Shown here one piece after another: positions 8,643 to 17,922 of a stretch of DNA of 64,000 bases. This stretch comes from Paenacidovorax monticola (GTDB taxonomy: Bacteria; Pseudomonadota; Gammaproteobacteria; Burkholderiales; Burkholderiaceae_C). The stretch lies in contig NZ_CP060790.1 of NCBI RefSeq assembly GCF_014489595.1, forward strand, positions 2,356,001 through 2,420,000, written 5' to 3'. The position numbers were made by a program, and so were the translations under genes. Numbering within the stretch: position 1 is the first letter of the stretch; each line of letters starts with the position of its first letter. The notes below the pieces were generated by a model that was given only the letters and a program-made list of their open reading frames with translations, was not told where the DNA came from and did not search any database.

Positions 8643-9866
8643 TCAGGGCCGATAGCCGTCGGAAAGCGTCTTGAGGAAAGCGATGACGTCATCGATCTCG
8701 TCGTCGCTCAGCGCTGGCACATCGCCGCGCTGGCGGTTGTAGGGCACCTCCGTCACGTTCACATTGCGGCGATAACGTTCGGGCAGGTCATCGAACTTCT
8801 GCACGCTGCCATCGCCGTTGACCGGGTACCACTTCTCGGGGTTGGTATCGCGCTGCACGTAGAACGCCAACACGTCCTTGAGCGTCTTGAAGCGGCCGTT
8901 GTGAAAGTACGCCTGGCGCAGGGCCACGTTGCGCAGCGACGGCACCTTGAATAGACCGCACAGCTCGGCCCGCGCGGCGAGATCACCGCCCTCGCGCGCG
9001 CACAGGCCCAGGTCGTAGAAGCCGGAATCGTCGTTCTGCCTGAGCTCCGGGTTGCGCGGCACGCCCAGGCTGTCATAGGTGAAGTCGGTGAACAGCGGCA
9101 GGCTGCCATCCGCGCCCCGCCCCGATGGATGGCAGGCGATGCAGTTGCCCTTGGCGGGGTTGTTGAAAAGCGCCAGGCCGCGCAGTTCCTGCGGCCCCAG
9201 GGAGGCCTTGCCCAGGAGGAAGGCGTCGTACTTGCTGGAGTACGGTCGGAACTCCGGATCCTCAAGCTGGTACTGCTGCAGCGCCAGGGTCATGCGCTGG
9301 AACGCCCCGTCCACATCGCCCAGGACGGTGTCGCCGAACACCTTGCGGAACTCGCTCGCATAAGAAGCCGACGCCAGGCGCCCCACCACCTCGGCCTTGC
9401 TCGCATTGGCCATTTCGACCGGATTCAGGAAGGGCTTGCCCGCCTGGTCCTGCAGTGAACTCGCCCGGCCATCCCAGAAGAAGCCACCCGTGGGCGTGCC
9501 GTCAGCGGCGAAGAAGAAGGCCTTGTTGGCGGCCAGGTAGCGGATGGTCGGGGACTGACGCCCGCCTTGCTTGTCGAGCAGCGGCCCGCCCAGTTGGGCG
9601 GCCAGCCCGTTGGGCTGGGCATGGGCGGAAGCGGCGTCGTGGCAGCTCGCGCACGACTGCCGCCCTGAGGCGGACAGCGAAGGGTCGTGGAAGATCTTCT
9701 GCCCCAGCGCAGCCACCGGCGACAAAGCCCCGCTGGCCGAGCCGCTTCCCGACCCCGATGAGGACGATCCGCCGCCACAAGCCGTCAAGGCCCAGGCCGC
9801 CGACAGTGCCCACAGAATCGCCGAGCACACACGGAGGTGCCCTCCCCTCATTGGGATCTCAAACAT
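8643..9866 (-). CDS. Di-heme c-type lipoprotein, cytochrome c peroxidase/MauG-like
   Basis: Up to 407 residues. A lipoprotein signal with lipobox LTAC (Cys about 30) is followed by a Gly/Ser linker, then two c-type heme motifs, CASCH (about 75) and CIACH (about 245). PSLRNVALRQAYFHNGRF and a C-terminal DDVIAFLKTL helix are typical of the bacterial di-heme peroxidase family. The protein should sit on the periplasmic face of a membrane. Met at 9851 gives a tighter signal peptide than 9866. A Fur-box match lies 18 bases upstream of 9866, and the porin gene follows after 43 bases. The function may be electron transfer rather than peroxide removal. Confidence 0.87.
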   Translation of the reverse strand: MFEIPMRGGHLRVCSAILWALSAAWALTACGGGSSSSGSGSGSASGALSPVAALGQKIFHDPSLSASGRQSCASCHDAASAHAQPNGLAAQLGGPLLDKQGGRQSPTIRYLAANKAFFFAADGTPTGGFFWDGRASSLQDQAGKPFLNPVEMANASKAEVVGRLASASYASEFRKVFGDTVLGDVDGAFQRMTLALQQYQLEDPEFRPYSSKYDAFLLGKASLGPQELRGLALFNNPAKGNCIACHPSGRGADGSLPLFTDFTYDSLGVPRNPELRQNDDSGFYDLGLCAREGGDLAARAELCGLFKVPSLRNVALRQAYFHNGRFKTLKDVLAFYVQRDTNPEKWYPVNGDGSVQKFDDLPERYRRNVNVTEVPYNRQRGDVPALSDDEIDDVIAFLKTLSDGYRP

Positions 9867-9884
9867 CGCAAGTATTGGTGTTAA

Positions 9885-9899
9885 TGATATTGATTCTCA
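9885..9899. promoter_or_regulatory. Fur box upstream of the di-heme/flavoprotein operon
   Basis: TGATATT-G-ATTCTCA matches the 7-1-7 Fur consensus TGATAAT-N-ATTATCA at 12 of 14 positions, in an AT-rich island that contrasts with the GC-rich surroundings. It lies 18 bases before the di-heme lipoprotein start and about 187 bases before the divergent dioxygenase start. Iron-dependent repression of the minus-strand operon is the natural reading. Confidence 0.75.
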
Positions 9900-10085
9900 A
9901 TTATATTTAATTTCTCTCACTGAGGTAAGGGCCCACGTATGCGGCAGGCAACAACCATGCGCTGGATCAAACAGACGCAACACCGGATGTGCGTGCGGTC
10001 CGGCACGCATGTTCCCCGGCACGGGTCAGGCACACTCCGGGATGCAGGGCGGCGCGGCCCGCCGGGAGCGACAGAAAGGCGTGAC

Positions 10086-11115
10086 ATGAATGCATCGGAA
10101 GCAGCGGGGACACCCCACGAGGACGGACTGGGAGTGCCGCGCCTGGAGGCGATCTGGTCGCGTGTCTTTCAGGCGCACCGGGGACGGGCAACCCCGGTCT
10201 CCGCCCAGCAGGCCCACCAGGACCACTGGGTGCTGCATGCGCTCGGGATCGGCCTGGAACCCTTCTACGCCTGGTTCCGCCACGGGGGCAGCAGCTATGC
10301 GGAGTTCGAACGCTGGGTCCTCCAGCACCCGGGGCGCCCGTCCGCCCGGAAAGTGGCGCGCCTGAACGCGGCCCTGACCGGCCAGCCCATCCCCGGCGAC
10401 ACCCGTGAGGAGCTTCAAGCCATCGAACGGATGGCACCCGTGCTGTCCGCCCAGGACCTGGCTTTCTGGGAGGAGCATGGCTACGTCGTGCTGCACGATG
10501 CCGTGCCGCCCGAGGACGCCGCGGCGGTGGCCGAGGCCATCTGGCACGTCCTGGGCGCACACCCTGGCGATCCGGCCACGTGGTACCCGCCCAATGACCA
10601 CGGCATCATGGTGCAGCTCTTCCACCACGCAGCGCTGGAGCGCAACCGCTGCAACCGCCGCATCCACAAGGCCTTTTCCCAGCTCTGGGGTACGGCGGAC
10701 CTCTGGAGCACCACCGACCGGGTCGGCTTCAACGCCCCGGAGACGGCCACCCACCGCTTCCGGGGCCCCATCTGCATTGGGATGTGAGCCTGCAGACGCC
10801 CGTGCCCCTGGGCACCCAGGGCATCCTGTACCTTACCGACACGCAGGCGGAGCAAGGGGCGTTCACCTTGGTTCCGGGCTTTCACCGCCGGCTGGACGCC
10901 TGGCTGGCCGGGCTGCCCGGCGGACCCGCTGCGGCCCGCGGCCAGGACATGGATCAGCTGGGTCCGGTCCCCATCGCCGGGCGCGCGGGGATCTCATCAT
11001 CTGGCACCATGCACTGCCGCACGGCAGCCGGCCCAACACCACCCGGCAGCCCCGGCTGGTCCAGTACATCAACCTGTTTCCCGCCGATGCGCAGGTGCAG
11101 GAGAACTGGGTTTGA
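10086..11115 (+). CDS. Phytanoyl-CoA dioxygenase (PhyH) family protein, two frameshifts
   Basis: Starts MNASEAAGTP. The N-terminal half has the SAQDLAFWEEHGYVVLHDAV entry typical of PhyH-type Fe(II)/2-oxoglutarate oxygenases. After repair, HLHWD (about residues 229-233) supplies the His-x-Asp metal pair and HALPHGSRPN the distal His and the Arg. Two single-base losses break it: a C in the run 10766-10769 and a G in the run 10987-10990. Restoring both gives about 343 residues ending QVQENWV. It diverges from the Fur-box operon and might share iron control. The substrate is unknown. The open frame before 10086 shows no coding pattern. Confidence 0.8.
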
Positions 11116-11198
11116 CCCCTCGCCACCGGCATAGCGTCGCCTGAACCCAGGGGAACAGACCACCCCGTGAGGGCGGCCGGCGCGACATCGCGCCGCTC

Positions 11199-12125
11199 TC
11201 AGCCATCGACCTGCCGCGCGGCACGCACCACCAGGGCGCGCAGCCATCGGGCCGCTGGGTCGTTCTTCGACCGGCTCCCATAGAGCATGTCGATGCCGAA
11301 GGCCGTATCCTGCAACTCCGGTGGCAATGCCCAGATGGTCGTGCCTGCAGGGGCCATGCGTCTGGCGACCCGCGCCGCGATGGTCGCGACCAGATCGGTG
11401 CCGCGCACCACATGGGGAAGTGCCGCAATGTGCGCAAACGTAGCCAGCACTCGCCGCTCGCGCCCCAGGCGCGCCAGGTGCGCGTCGATCACGCCCCGGG
11501 TCGATCCGTTGTCGCTGGGCACGAACAGCGCGTGCGCAAAGCCCAGGTAGGTCTCCAGGTCGAGAGCTTCGCGAGGCGGACTCAGCCGCCCGCTGTCGCC
11601 GATGCAGACGAAGTCCTCCTCGTAGAGCCGTTCCTGGAAGATCCGCTTGGGTGGGTCCAGCAGGCCGCCGATGGCCAGGTCGATGGCGGACTGGTCCAAA
11701 TGCTCGTAGATGCTCTCGCGCTGCAGCCGCGCCACGCGCACCGCCACGCCGGGTGCCTCGCGGCGCAGGAGGGCCATTACCCGGGGCATCAGCACCATAT
11801 CGGCGTAATCGCTGGTGGCCAGGATGAAGCGGCGGCCTTGGGGCGCCGCCGGGTCGAAATCCACGCCTTGCGACAGCGCACGGCGCAACTGTTCCAGCGC
11901 CTGCATGATGTCCGGAATCAGCGCCCGCGCACGTTCGGTGGGCACCATGCCTTCGGCAGTGCGCACGAAGAGTTCGTCTTGGAATACGTGCCGCAGCCGG
12001 CCCAGCGCATTGCTGACCGAAGGCTGCGCGCGGTTCAGCCTCTGCCCGGCCAGGGTCACGCTGCCGGTCTCGTACAGAGCCTCGAACACGAGCAGCAGGT
12101 TGAGGTCGATCGGGGTCAGATTCAT
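11199..12125 (-). CDS. LysR family transcriptional regulator
   Basis: 308 residues. The N-terminal winged helix reads DLNLLLVFEALYETGSV then LNRAQPSVSNALGRLR, the standard LysR pattern of the NodD/NahR/LeuO branch, followed by a periplasmic-binding-fold effector domain (about residues 90-305). It is divergent from the pyrrolidone-carboxylate peptidase gene with 150 bases between, so pcp is its likely target. No convincing operator was identified in the gap. Confidence 0.92.
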   Translation of the reverse strand: MNLTPIDLNLLLVFEALYETGSVTLAGQRLNRAQPSVSNALGRLRHVFQDELFVRTAEGMVPTERARALIPDIMQALEQLRRALSQGVDFDPAAPQGRRFILATSDYADMVLMPRVMALLRREAPGVAVRVARLQRESIYEHLDQSAIDLAIGGLLDPPKRIFQERLYEEDFVCIGDSGRLSPPREALDLETYLGFAHALFVPSDNGSTRGVIDAHLARLGRERRVLATFAHIAALPHVVRGTDLVATIAARVARRMAPAGTTIWALPPELQDTAFGIDMLYGSRSKNDPAARWLRALVVRAARQVDG

Positions 12126-12275
12126 GGAAGCGCCAATCTACCGCATGCGCCCCATTGATGCGCGGCACCGCCATTCACGGCGTGGATAGGATGAATACGG
12201 CGAATCCATTGTCCAAAATGCGCATGCCCTCCTAGGATGAAAGCGGCCCCAATCCCTGACCACCGCAGGAACACC

Positions 12276-12923
12276 ATGCAGCGCATCCTCGTCACCGGCA
12301 TCGAACCCTTCGATGGCGAAACCATCAACCCCTCCTGGGAGGCCGTGCGCGTGCTCGACGGCGAGGAAATCGACGGCCACTTGGTGGTGGCACGGCAGCT
12401 GCCTTGCGTGATCGCCGAGGTCGGCGCCGTGCTCACTGCCGCCATCGAAGAACTTGACCCCGTGCTGGTACTGTGCCTGGGCCAGGCCGGCGGGCGGGCC
12501 GATATTTCGATCGAACGGGTCGCCATCAACGTGGTGGACGCTCGCATCCCCGACAACGCCGGCCGCCAGCCCGTGGACGAGCCCGTGATCGCAGGCGGCC
12601 CGGCCGCCTACTTTTCCACCCTGCCTATCAAGGCGCTGGTGCGGGCACTGCGGGATGCGGGCATCCCCGCATCGGTGTCCCAGACCGCAGGCACCTACAA
12701 CTGCAACGCGATCTTCTATACGCTGTCGCACCACATCGCCACGCGCCGCCCCCGGCTGCGCGGTGGATTCATCCATGTGCCCTATCTTCCGAGCATGGCG
12801 ACCCGCCACCCCGGGGCGCCCAGCCTGGCCCGGGAGACCGTGACACAGGCGGTGCGCATCATGGCAGCGACGGCACTGGCGGTGGCCAGCGACATCAAGG
12901 CCGGTGGCGGTGCGGTGCACTGA
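12276..12923 (+). CDS. pcp: Pyrrolidone-carboxylate (pyroglutamyl) peptidase
   Basis: 215 residues from the ATG preceded by GCAGGA, the usual length of Pcp. The catalytic triad motifs are all visible: Glu in ISIERVAIN (about 78), Cys in GTYNCN (about 142) and His in FIHVPYLP (about 165). The N-terminus [11 protein letters not shown] is the family signature. The enzyme removes N-terminal pyroglutamate from peptides in the cytoplasm. The upstream in-frame ATG at 12237 is less likely because it has no ribosome binding site and would add 13 non-conserved residues. Confidence 0.94.
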   Translation: MQRILVTGIEPFDGETINPSWEAVRVLDGEEIDGHLVVARQLPCVIAEVGAVLTAAIEELDPVLVLCLGQAGGRADISIERVAINVVDARIPDNAGRQPVDEPVIAGGPAAYFSTLPIKALVRALRDAGIPASVSQTAGTYNCNAIFYTLSHHIATRRPRLRGGFIHVPYLPSMATRHPGAPSLARETVTQAVRIMAATALAVASDIKAGGGAVH

Positions 12924-13037
12924 CCTGCGTGCAGGCAACGATGGCGGGATACGCCCGATGCCCTGCGGGGAACGGGTCACGCAGCCTCTCGGTTGCGCGG
13001 ACTCCCCAATGCCATAGTGTGGATTGCGGGTGGCAAG

Positions 13038-13448
13038 TCAGTCCCTCCCTCGAGGCGCGTACTTGTCGCCCACCTTCTCGCGCAACGGGTGAGTGTCATA
13101 GACGATCTGCATATCGCTGATCCGAGAGCTTCCCGGCCGAAAGCTGAAGACGTCTACGCACGTGAAGTCAACGATCTTTCCATCATTCAGCGTCCAGTCG
13201 TAGCGGAAGTACGCGGCTACCCGCACGACGCTGGAAGTCTGCGCAGACACGAACAAGTCAATCGGCGTAATGACGCTCTTGCTGGATGCCTGCGCGAGCT
13301 TCTTGAAAAACTCGCTCGCTGGCATCGTGCCCAGGAAGGGCGAGTGAACGACGCCGTCGTCCTCGAACGTGGAAATCAGGCCGGCCGTGTCACCGGCATG
13401 CAGATGGTCCAAATAGGCTTGAACAGTGTGGATGAGTCGCTGCGTCAT
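13038..13448 (-). CDS. SnoaL-like / NTF2-fold protein
   Basis: 136 residues from MTQRLIHTVQ. The pattern is an N-terminal helix (VQAYLDHLHAGDTAGLISTFEDDGVV), a HSPFLG loop and a curved sheet ending KIVDFTCVDVFSFR, as in ketosteroid-isomerase-like SnoaL proteins. No catalytic Asp/His set can be assigned, so substrate binding or isomerisation is only a guess. The frame is open further upstream, but that part has no coding character. It faces the degraded LysR::SDR remnant across about 100 bases. Confidence 0.75.
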   Translation of the reverse strand: MTQRLIHTVQAYLDHLHAGDTAGLISTFEDDGVVHSPFLGTMPASEFFKKLAQASSKSVITPIDLFVSAQTSSVVRVAAYFRYDWTLNDGKIVDFTCVDVFSFRPGSSRISDMQIVYDTHPLREKVGDKYAPRGRD

Positions 13449-13548
13449 GGAGATGCACCTCGAAATGCTTGGGCCGAAACAGCTTCCGGGATTCACGCGA
13501 TGGGCGCAAGCCATAATGGCTTCAAATATATAAGAGACACTTATAAAT

Positions 13549-13890
13549 CTGCGCCACCTGGAGTACCTCGCGCTGATCATCGAGCACGGCTCCTTTGCGG
13601 CGGCAGCCCAGGCGAGCGGCGTATCGCAGCCCGCCATCACCCATGGGATGAGGAAGCTCCAGGAGCACTTCGATGCGCCTCTGCTGCTTCGATCCGGTCG
13701 GCGATACGTTCCTACAGTCAAGGTGGGCGTGAACTTGGATCTGATGGCCATGCTGGAGCGCAGCATTCCGCTGGGCCGGGCTGGCACGCCGGAGGAGGCT
13801 GCCGGTGCGGCCTACCTGTTCTGCATTCCCGAGTCCGACTACGTGAGTGGCCAGACCATGCTGTGCACGGGCGGGCTTACGGGCATGTGA
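13549..13890 (+). pseudogene. Chimeric remnant: LysR N-terminus fused in frame to SDR C-terminus
   Basis: Codons from 13549 read LRHLEYLALIIEHGSF, then ASGVSQPAITHGMRKLQEHF, a complete LysR winged-helix start. After about residue 60 the frame runs, without a shift, into a short-chain dehydrogenase tail (IPLGRAGTPEEAAGAAYLFC, then SDYVSGQTMLCTGG). Neither domain is complete: the LysR effector domain and the SDR Rossmann core are both missing, as expected from a deletion that joined two genes. The position where an ATG is expected (13543) is ATA. Two codons upstream-coded residues (I/M, N) match the usual MNLRHLEYL start, so the start codon itself seems lost. Confidence 0.75.
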
Positions 13891-13918
13891 CCCTTTGCCC
13901 AAGCCAATATCCATCCGC

Positions 13919-14958
13919 ATGACGAAGCCTGAAGCCGCCGCACTGCAGTACCCCTTCGAGCCACCCGCGCCAGGCCACGCGGTGGAAGTCGCCCCTGGCG
14001 TGCGCTGGATCCGGCTGTCCATGCCGTTCCGGCTCGATCACATCAACGTCTGGGCCATCGATACCACGATGGCTGGGTGCTGGTGGACACTGGTCTGAAC
14101 GACCCCGGCACCGTGGCCGCATGGCTGGCGCTCATGGCGCAGGGGCCGCTGGCGCGCCCGCTGCAGGGCGTGTACGCCACGCACATGCACCCCGACCATA
14201 TCGGACTGGCGGGCTGGTTCACGCGCCGCGCCGGCGTGCCGCTGCACATGAGCCGCCTGGAATACCTGACCTGCCGCGTGATGCATGCCGACACAAACCG
14301 CGAGGCGCCGCCCGACGGCGTGCTGTTTTATCGGCGCGCCGGCTGGTCGAAGGCGGGCCTCGAAAGCTATCGCAGCCGCTTCGGCGGCTTTGGCAAGCAC
14401 ATCCACGCGCTGCCCGAAAGCTTCCGGCGCCTCCATGACGGCGGCCATATCCAATGGGGCCTGCATGGCTGGCGGGTCATCACCACCGGTGGCCACTCGC
14501 CGGAACATGCCTGCCTGTACTGCCAGGACTTGAAACTGCTGATTGCCGGCGACCAAGTGCTGCCACGAATCTCGGCCAACGTATCGGTGTTCGCCAGCGA
14601 GCCGCAGGCCAATCCGCTCAAGGAATGGTACGAGTCGCTGGACAGGCTGAAACGGCTGGTGCCCGCTGATGTGCTGGTCCTTCCCTCTCATAACGAGCCC
14701 TTCTATGGGCTGCACGAACGCCTTGCCTCGCTCAGGGCTGGCCAGGACTAGGCGCTGGAGCGGCTGTGCCAATCGCTGCGCAGCGGGAGGCAACGGATCG
14801 TGGACATGTTTCCCGCCCTGTTTCACCGCGCCATAGGGGAGCAGGATGGGCAACAACTGAGTCTCGCCACGGGCGAGGCCATGGCGTGCATGAACTACCT
14901 GATTGCGGAATGTGCCGTGGATGGGAACGGCATCGCATGGTATGCGCTGAAGTCGTGA
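13919..14958 (+). pseudogene. MBL-fold hydrolase with C-terminal winged helix, frameshift and in-frame stop
   Basis: The metallo-beta-lactamase motif HMHPDH (about residues 88-93) is followed by GGHSPEHACLY, AGDQVLPR and LPSHNEPF, all expected zinc ligands and loops. Frame is lost near 14064-14065 (one C missing between IDT and HDGWVLVDTGLN). A TAG stop at 14749-14751 then cuts the gene, but the same frame continues for 68 more codons to a TGA at 14956-14958 with RIVDMFPALFHRAIG and LATGEAMACMNYLIAE, the winged-helix tail this family normally has. CAG to TAG is the simplest cause. Full length would be about 346 residues; the intact ancestor hydrolysed thioesters, lactones or similar. Confidence 0.8.
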
Positions 14959-15085
14959 AGGCCACTCTGCTGGTGCAGCACTGCAAGTGCCGTGATGACT
15001 GTGTTTTGCTGGCTGCAGCCCTCCGCAGCGAGCCTGAAGTTCGGCAGCTATCGACCTTGAGCAGACACTGCCAAGGATAGGCGAG

Positions 15086-17329
15086 TTAGCGTTCCAGTTC
15101 GAGTTGCCTGGCACTGGCCAACAGGAAAGCCCGCGTACCCGGAACACCTGGAGCATCGAGCGCCCCGTCGTCCCTCGCACCCAGGGCCAGCCAGGCTGCC
15201 ATGGCGGCCTGGGCAACCCCAAGGTGGTTTTCCTTCAGAAGCAGCCTGAGCAGCGGCGTGCCTGCCGCGGGGTCGGCGATCTGCGCCAGTGCCGTGACGG
15301 CTCCCTGGCGGCGGTGCGCGTTCGGGCTGGCCAGTTGCTCGACCAGCCCAGGCACTGCAGCGGGATCGGCCAGGCGGCCCAGGGCGTTCAGTATCTCTTC
15401 GGTGGCCGCATCGGCCTGCAGCGCCCGCAGCAGATCGGGAATGGCCTCGCGCGTTGCTGCCGCCGCCAGGGTTTCAATGATCAGGCCCGAATCGGCAGGC
15501 CTTTCGGCCTGCTGCAGTGCAGCGACCAGCGCGGCGCTGGCCTCCGGGCTGGGCGTTGCGGCCAGGGACAGCATGGCGCCGTCCCGCAGTGGGTTGCGGC
15601 GCACCATGAGGGGCGCCAGCAGTGCGGCCCCCTTGGGGTCGCGGAACTCGGCAAGCGCCAATACGTAGCGGTAGCGCGCCTTGTCGCTTGCGGCCTGCGC
15701 TGCGCTGATCAGTGCGGGCAGCGCTTCGGCGCCTTGCGCAGCCAGTGCCTTGCAGACGTTGTGAACGTATTCGTTACGGATGTCGGGCAGCAGCCCCAGC
15801 AGCAGGGCCTGCACCTGCGGCCCGCGCAGGTTTTCGCAGGCCGAAGCGACGGCACTGGCGTTCCAATGGTGAGGGTCGTTCGCCAGTGCCTGTGCAAAGC
15901 CCTCGAAACCCTCCGCACAGCCCAGCGCGGCCAGAGCCTCGGCCAAGCTGACAACATCGCCGCTTGACAGCTGGGCCAGCATGCCACGCAGGTGCTGCGC
16001 CGCTTCTTCGGGGGCCGTGTGTACCAGCTGCAGCGCGGCGGCGCGGCGTACCTGCAGCGACGCCGAATGCAGCCCTGCGCGGGGCCACTGCTGCTCGCCT
16101 GGCCCGTTCAGCTGGGCCAGCACCTCGGCCAGTTCGCTGGCATCGCGCGGTGTCCTGGCCTGCTCCAGCGCGGCCATCAAATCGGGCACAGCCTCCTGCG
16201 CCTTCAGCGGGCCCAGCGCCGGAGCAGCAAGGACCACCCCGGCCCGCAACAGCGGCGCAATAGCCCGGGCATCGCCCAACTGGCCAAGCACCTTGACCAG
16301 TTCCATCCTCAGCTCCAGCGGCATGCCGCGGCGAGGGTGTTCCAACGTGTCGATCAGCGGACCCACTGCAGCCCCGTCGCCCAAGCGTCCCAGTGCACTG
16401 ATGCAGGTCTTGCGTATCCTGGCGTCTGCGTCACCCAGTCCTTGGATCAGCAGATCAAGGTTGGACTTGCTGGATTTCTGAACCACCGTGCTGCACAGCG
16501 TGGCTATCACATCGGCGAAGTCTTTCTTCTTGTCGGTCTCTTCACGACGCAGCGTGCCTATGGCTTCAAGCAGTTCGGCGATCCAGCGGTCGTCGGCCTG
16601 GCAGCGGATGGCGTCGGCTGCATGCTCGCGCACAGTGGCGCTGCGGTGGCCCAGCGCCTTGAACAAGGGCGCACGGGCCTCTGGCGAGGATATCCGGCCC
16701 AGGTACATCACCCCCGAGCTGGCTTCGTCAACGCTCTTGGATTTGGCCATGCGCAGGTACAGGGGCAAAGCACCATTGGAAGGGCGGATCAGCAGGGCCT
16801 GCCTGGCCGCAGCGGCCACCATCTCATCCTCATCCGACGTGGCCGCCACCAGAAGAGCGGGAGCGCGGTCGGCCAGAATCAGCAGTGCATTGCGGGCCAG
16901 GGGTAACTGGTGTGCCGGCGCGGATCGGATGAACGCTGCGATGGTGTCGAAGGCTGCTGTGGGCGTTGCGCGGGAAAGTGCCTCCAGCGCCAAGAACACA
17001 TCTACATTTTTCGTGGCGGCCCGTAGTTGCTCTGCAAGCGCCTGGCTTAGGTCTTCATTCATATGCGGTAAATGGGCAGTCATGTCGGCAGGTCCGTCCA
17101 TGATCCAGCCGCAGTAAGAAGCCTGCGCCCCAGGGCATGTGGGCGGCCAACCGCCATACAGGTCAGGTGGGTCTCGAGTGGCATCATAGAGAGCTGCCAA
17201 AGCCAGCCACTGGACAATCTGTCCACCCACTTCAATGGGGTCCTCGTCCACGGACGGAGGCAGCCAAATGCCGCTGGAGGTCTTGTGGAGACGCCTGCTT
17301 CTGGGCGATAGCGTTCCCCCCTGATCCAA
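15086..17329 (-). CDS. Large HEAT-repeat protein of unknown function
   Basis: Up to 747 residues. From about residue 170 to 735 the protein is a chain of helical pairs with the HEAT/PBS-lyase pattern, for example IRKTCISALGRLGDGAAVGPLI, LRMELVKVLGQLGDARAIAPLL and RRQGAVTALAQIADPAAGTPLL, roughly a dozen repeats. The first 80 residues are different (SSGIWLPPSVDEDP, WPPTCPGAQASYCGW) and could be a separate module or may lie upstream of the true start, since Met82 (MTAHLPHMNED) is an alternative. No signal peptide or membrane segment is seen. HEAT solenoids bind other proteins; the partner is unknown. It sits in an accessory patch with phage and transporter fragments. Confidence 0.75.
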   Translation of the reverse strand: MDQGGTLSPRSRRLHKTSSGIWLPPSVDEDPIEVGGQIVQWLALAALYDATRDPPDLYGGWPPTCPGAQASYCGWIMDGPADMTAHLPHMNEDLSQALAEQLRAATKNVDVFLALEALSRATPTAAFDTIAAFIRSAPAHQLPLARNALLILADRAPALLVAATSDEDEMVAAAARQALLIRPSNGALPLYLRMAKSKSVDEASSGVMYLGRISSPEARAPLFKALGHRSATVREHAADAIRCQADDRWIAELLEAIGTLRREETDKKKDFADVIATLCSTVVQKSSKSNLDLLIQGLGDADARIRKTCISALGRLGDGAAVGPLIDTLEHPRRGMPLELRMELVKVLGQLGDARAIAPLLRAGVVLAAPALGPLKAQEAVPDLMAALEQARTPRDASELAEVLAQLNGPGEQQWPRAGLHSASLQVRRAAALQLVHTAPEEAAQHLRGMLAQLSSGDVVSLAEALAALGCAEGFEGFAQALANDPHHWNASAVASACENLRGPQVQALLLGLLPDIRNEYVHNVCKALAAQGAEALPALISAAQAASDKARYRYVLALAEFRDPKGAALLAPLMVRRNPLRDGAMLSLAATPSPEASAALVAALQQAERPADSGLIIETLAAAATREAIPDLLRALQADAATEEILNALGRLADPAAVPGLVEQLASPNAHRRQGAVTALAQIADPAAGTPLLRLLLKENHLGVAQAAMAAWLALGARDDGALDAPGVPGTRAFLLASARQLELER

Positions 17330-17466
17330 GACAAACGCCGCAAGCGGCCAGCTAACTTAGGAAGCCCTTGAAGAACTTGTGCCCCAAGGAAAAAGAGGGC
17401 AACTGCATGCGCTAGCCGTCCATGCCTGCGGCAGCGGTTTTGAAGCAACCGCACCGCGGGCGCCCA

Positions 17467-17560
17467 TCAATCGATAGTCGCACCGGCGGTCTTCACCAAG
17501 GCGGCCCATTTCTTCGTCTCACGTGCGATCAGCGCGGCAAAGTCCTTGCCGTTAGATTTC
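17467..17560 (-). pseudogene. Fragment of a Bug/TctC solute receptor (C-terminus only)
   Basis: On the minus strand about 30 codons read SNGKDFAALIARETKKWAAL and then VKTAGATID followed by a stop, the unmistakable end of a TctC-family receptor. Sequence before this point (above 17560) no longer matches, so the first 90 percent of the gene is gone. It marks a deletion or insertion boundary next to the phage sheath fragment. Confidence 0.8.
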
Positions 17561-17637
17561 AAGACAGAAGCCGCTTACCGGCGCGGCGATATGCAGGAAA
17601 GACGTTCGGCAATCATGCAGGAGTAGTCCGACTATGC

Positions 17638-17922
17638 TCACGCTGCGACATCCACGCCGAATTGGAGAAGGGGTACCCACGCGCCGAAGCTCTCGCCTGT
17701 ACCGTTCAACAGTGCATAGGCGCTGCCTTTGTCGGCCATCGCGCGCAGGGCCTTGGCAAGGCTGGTGAACAGCACGGGCTTGTCGATCGGGAAGGCTGCC
17801 GCGTCGGCATCGCTGGCAGTGGCCACCATGCCGATGATGGCCGTGGACACCACGCGAATGCTGTTAGAGCCCTCCGTCAGTTCGGTGACGTGCACGCCGT
17901 GGTGAAAGTCTGCAATTACCAT
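17638..17922 (-). pseudogene. Truncated P2-like phage tail sheath protein
   Basis: The ATG at 17922 follows a good ribosome binding site (AAAGAGGA). The product begins MVIADFHHGVHVTELTEGSN, then IRVVSTAIIGMVATASDADA and FPIDKPVLFTS, the conserved N-terminus of P2-type contractile tail sheath (gpFI). After about 70 residues the sheath match ends and a short unrelated tail (FGAWVPLLQFGVDVAA) closes the frame; true sheath proteins are near 390 residues. No other tail genes surround it, so this is a prophage scar. Confidence 0.8.
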
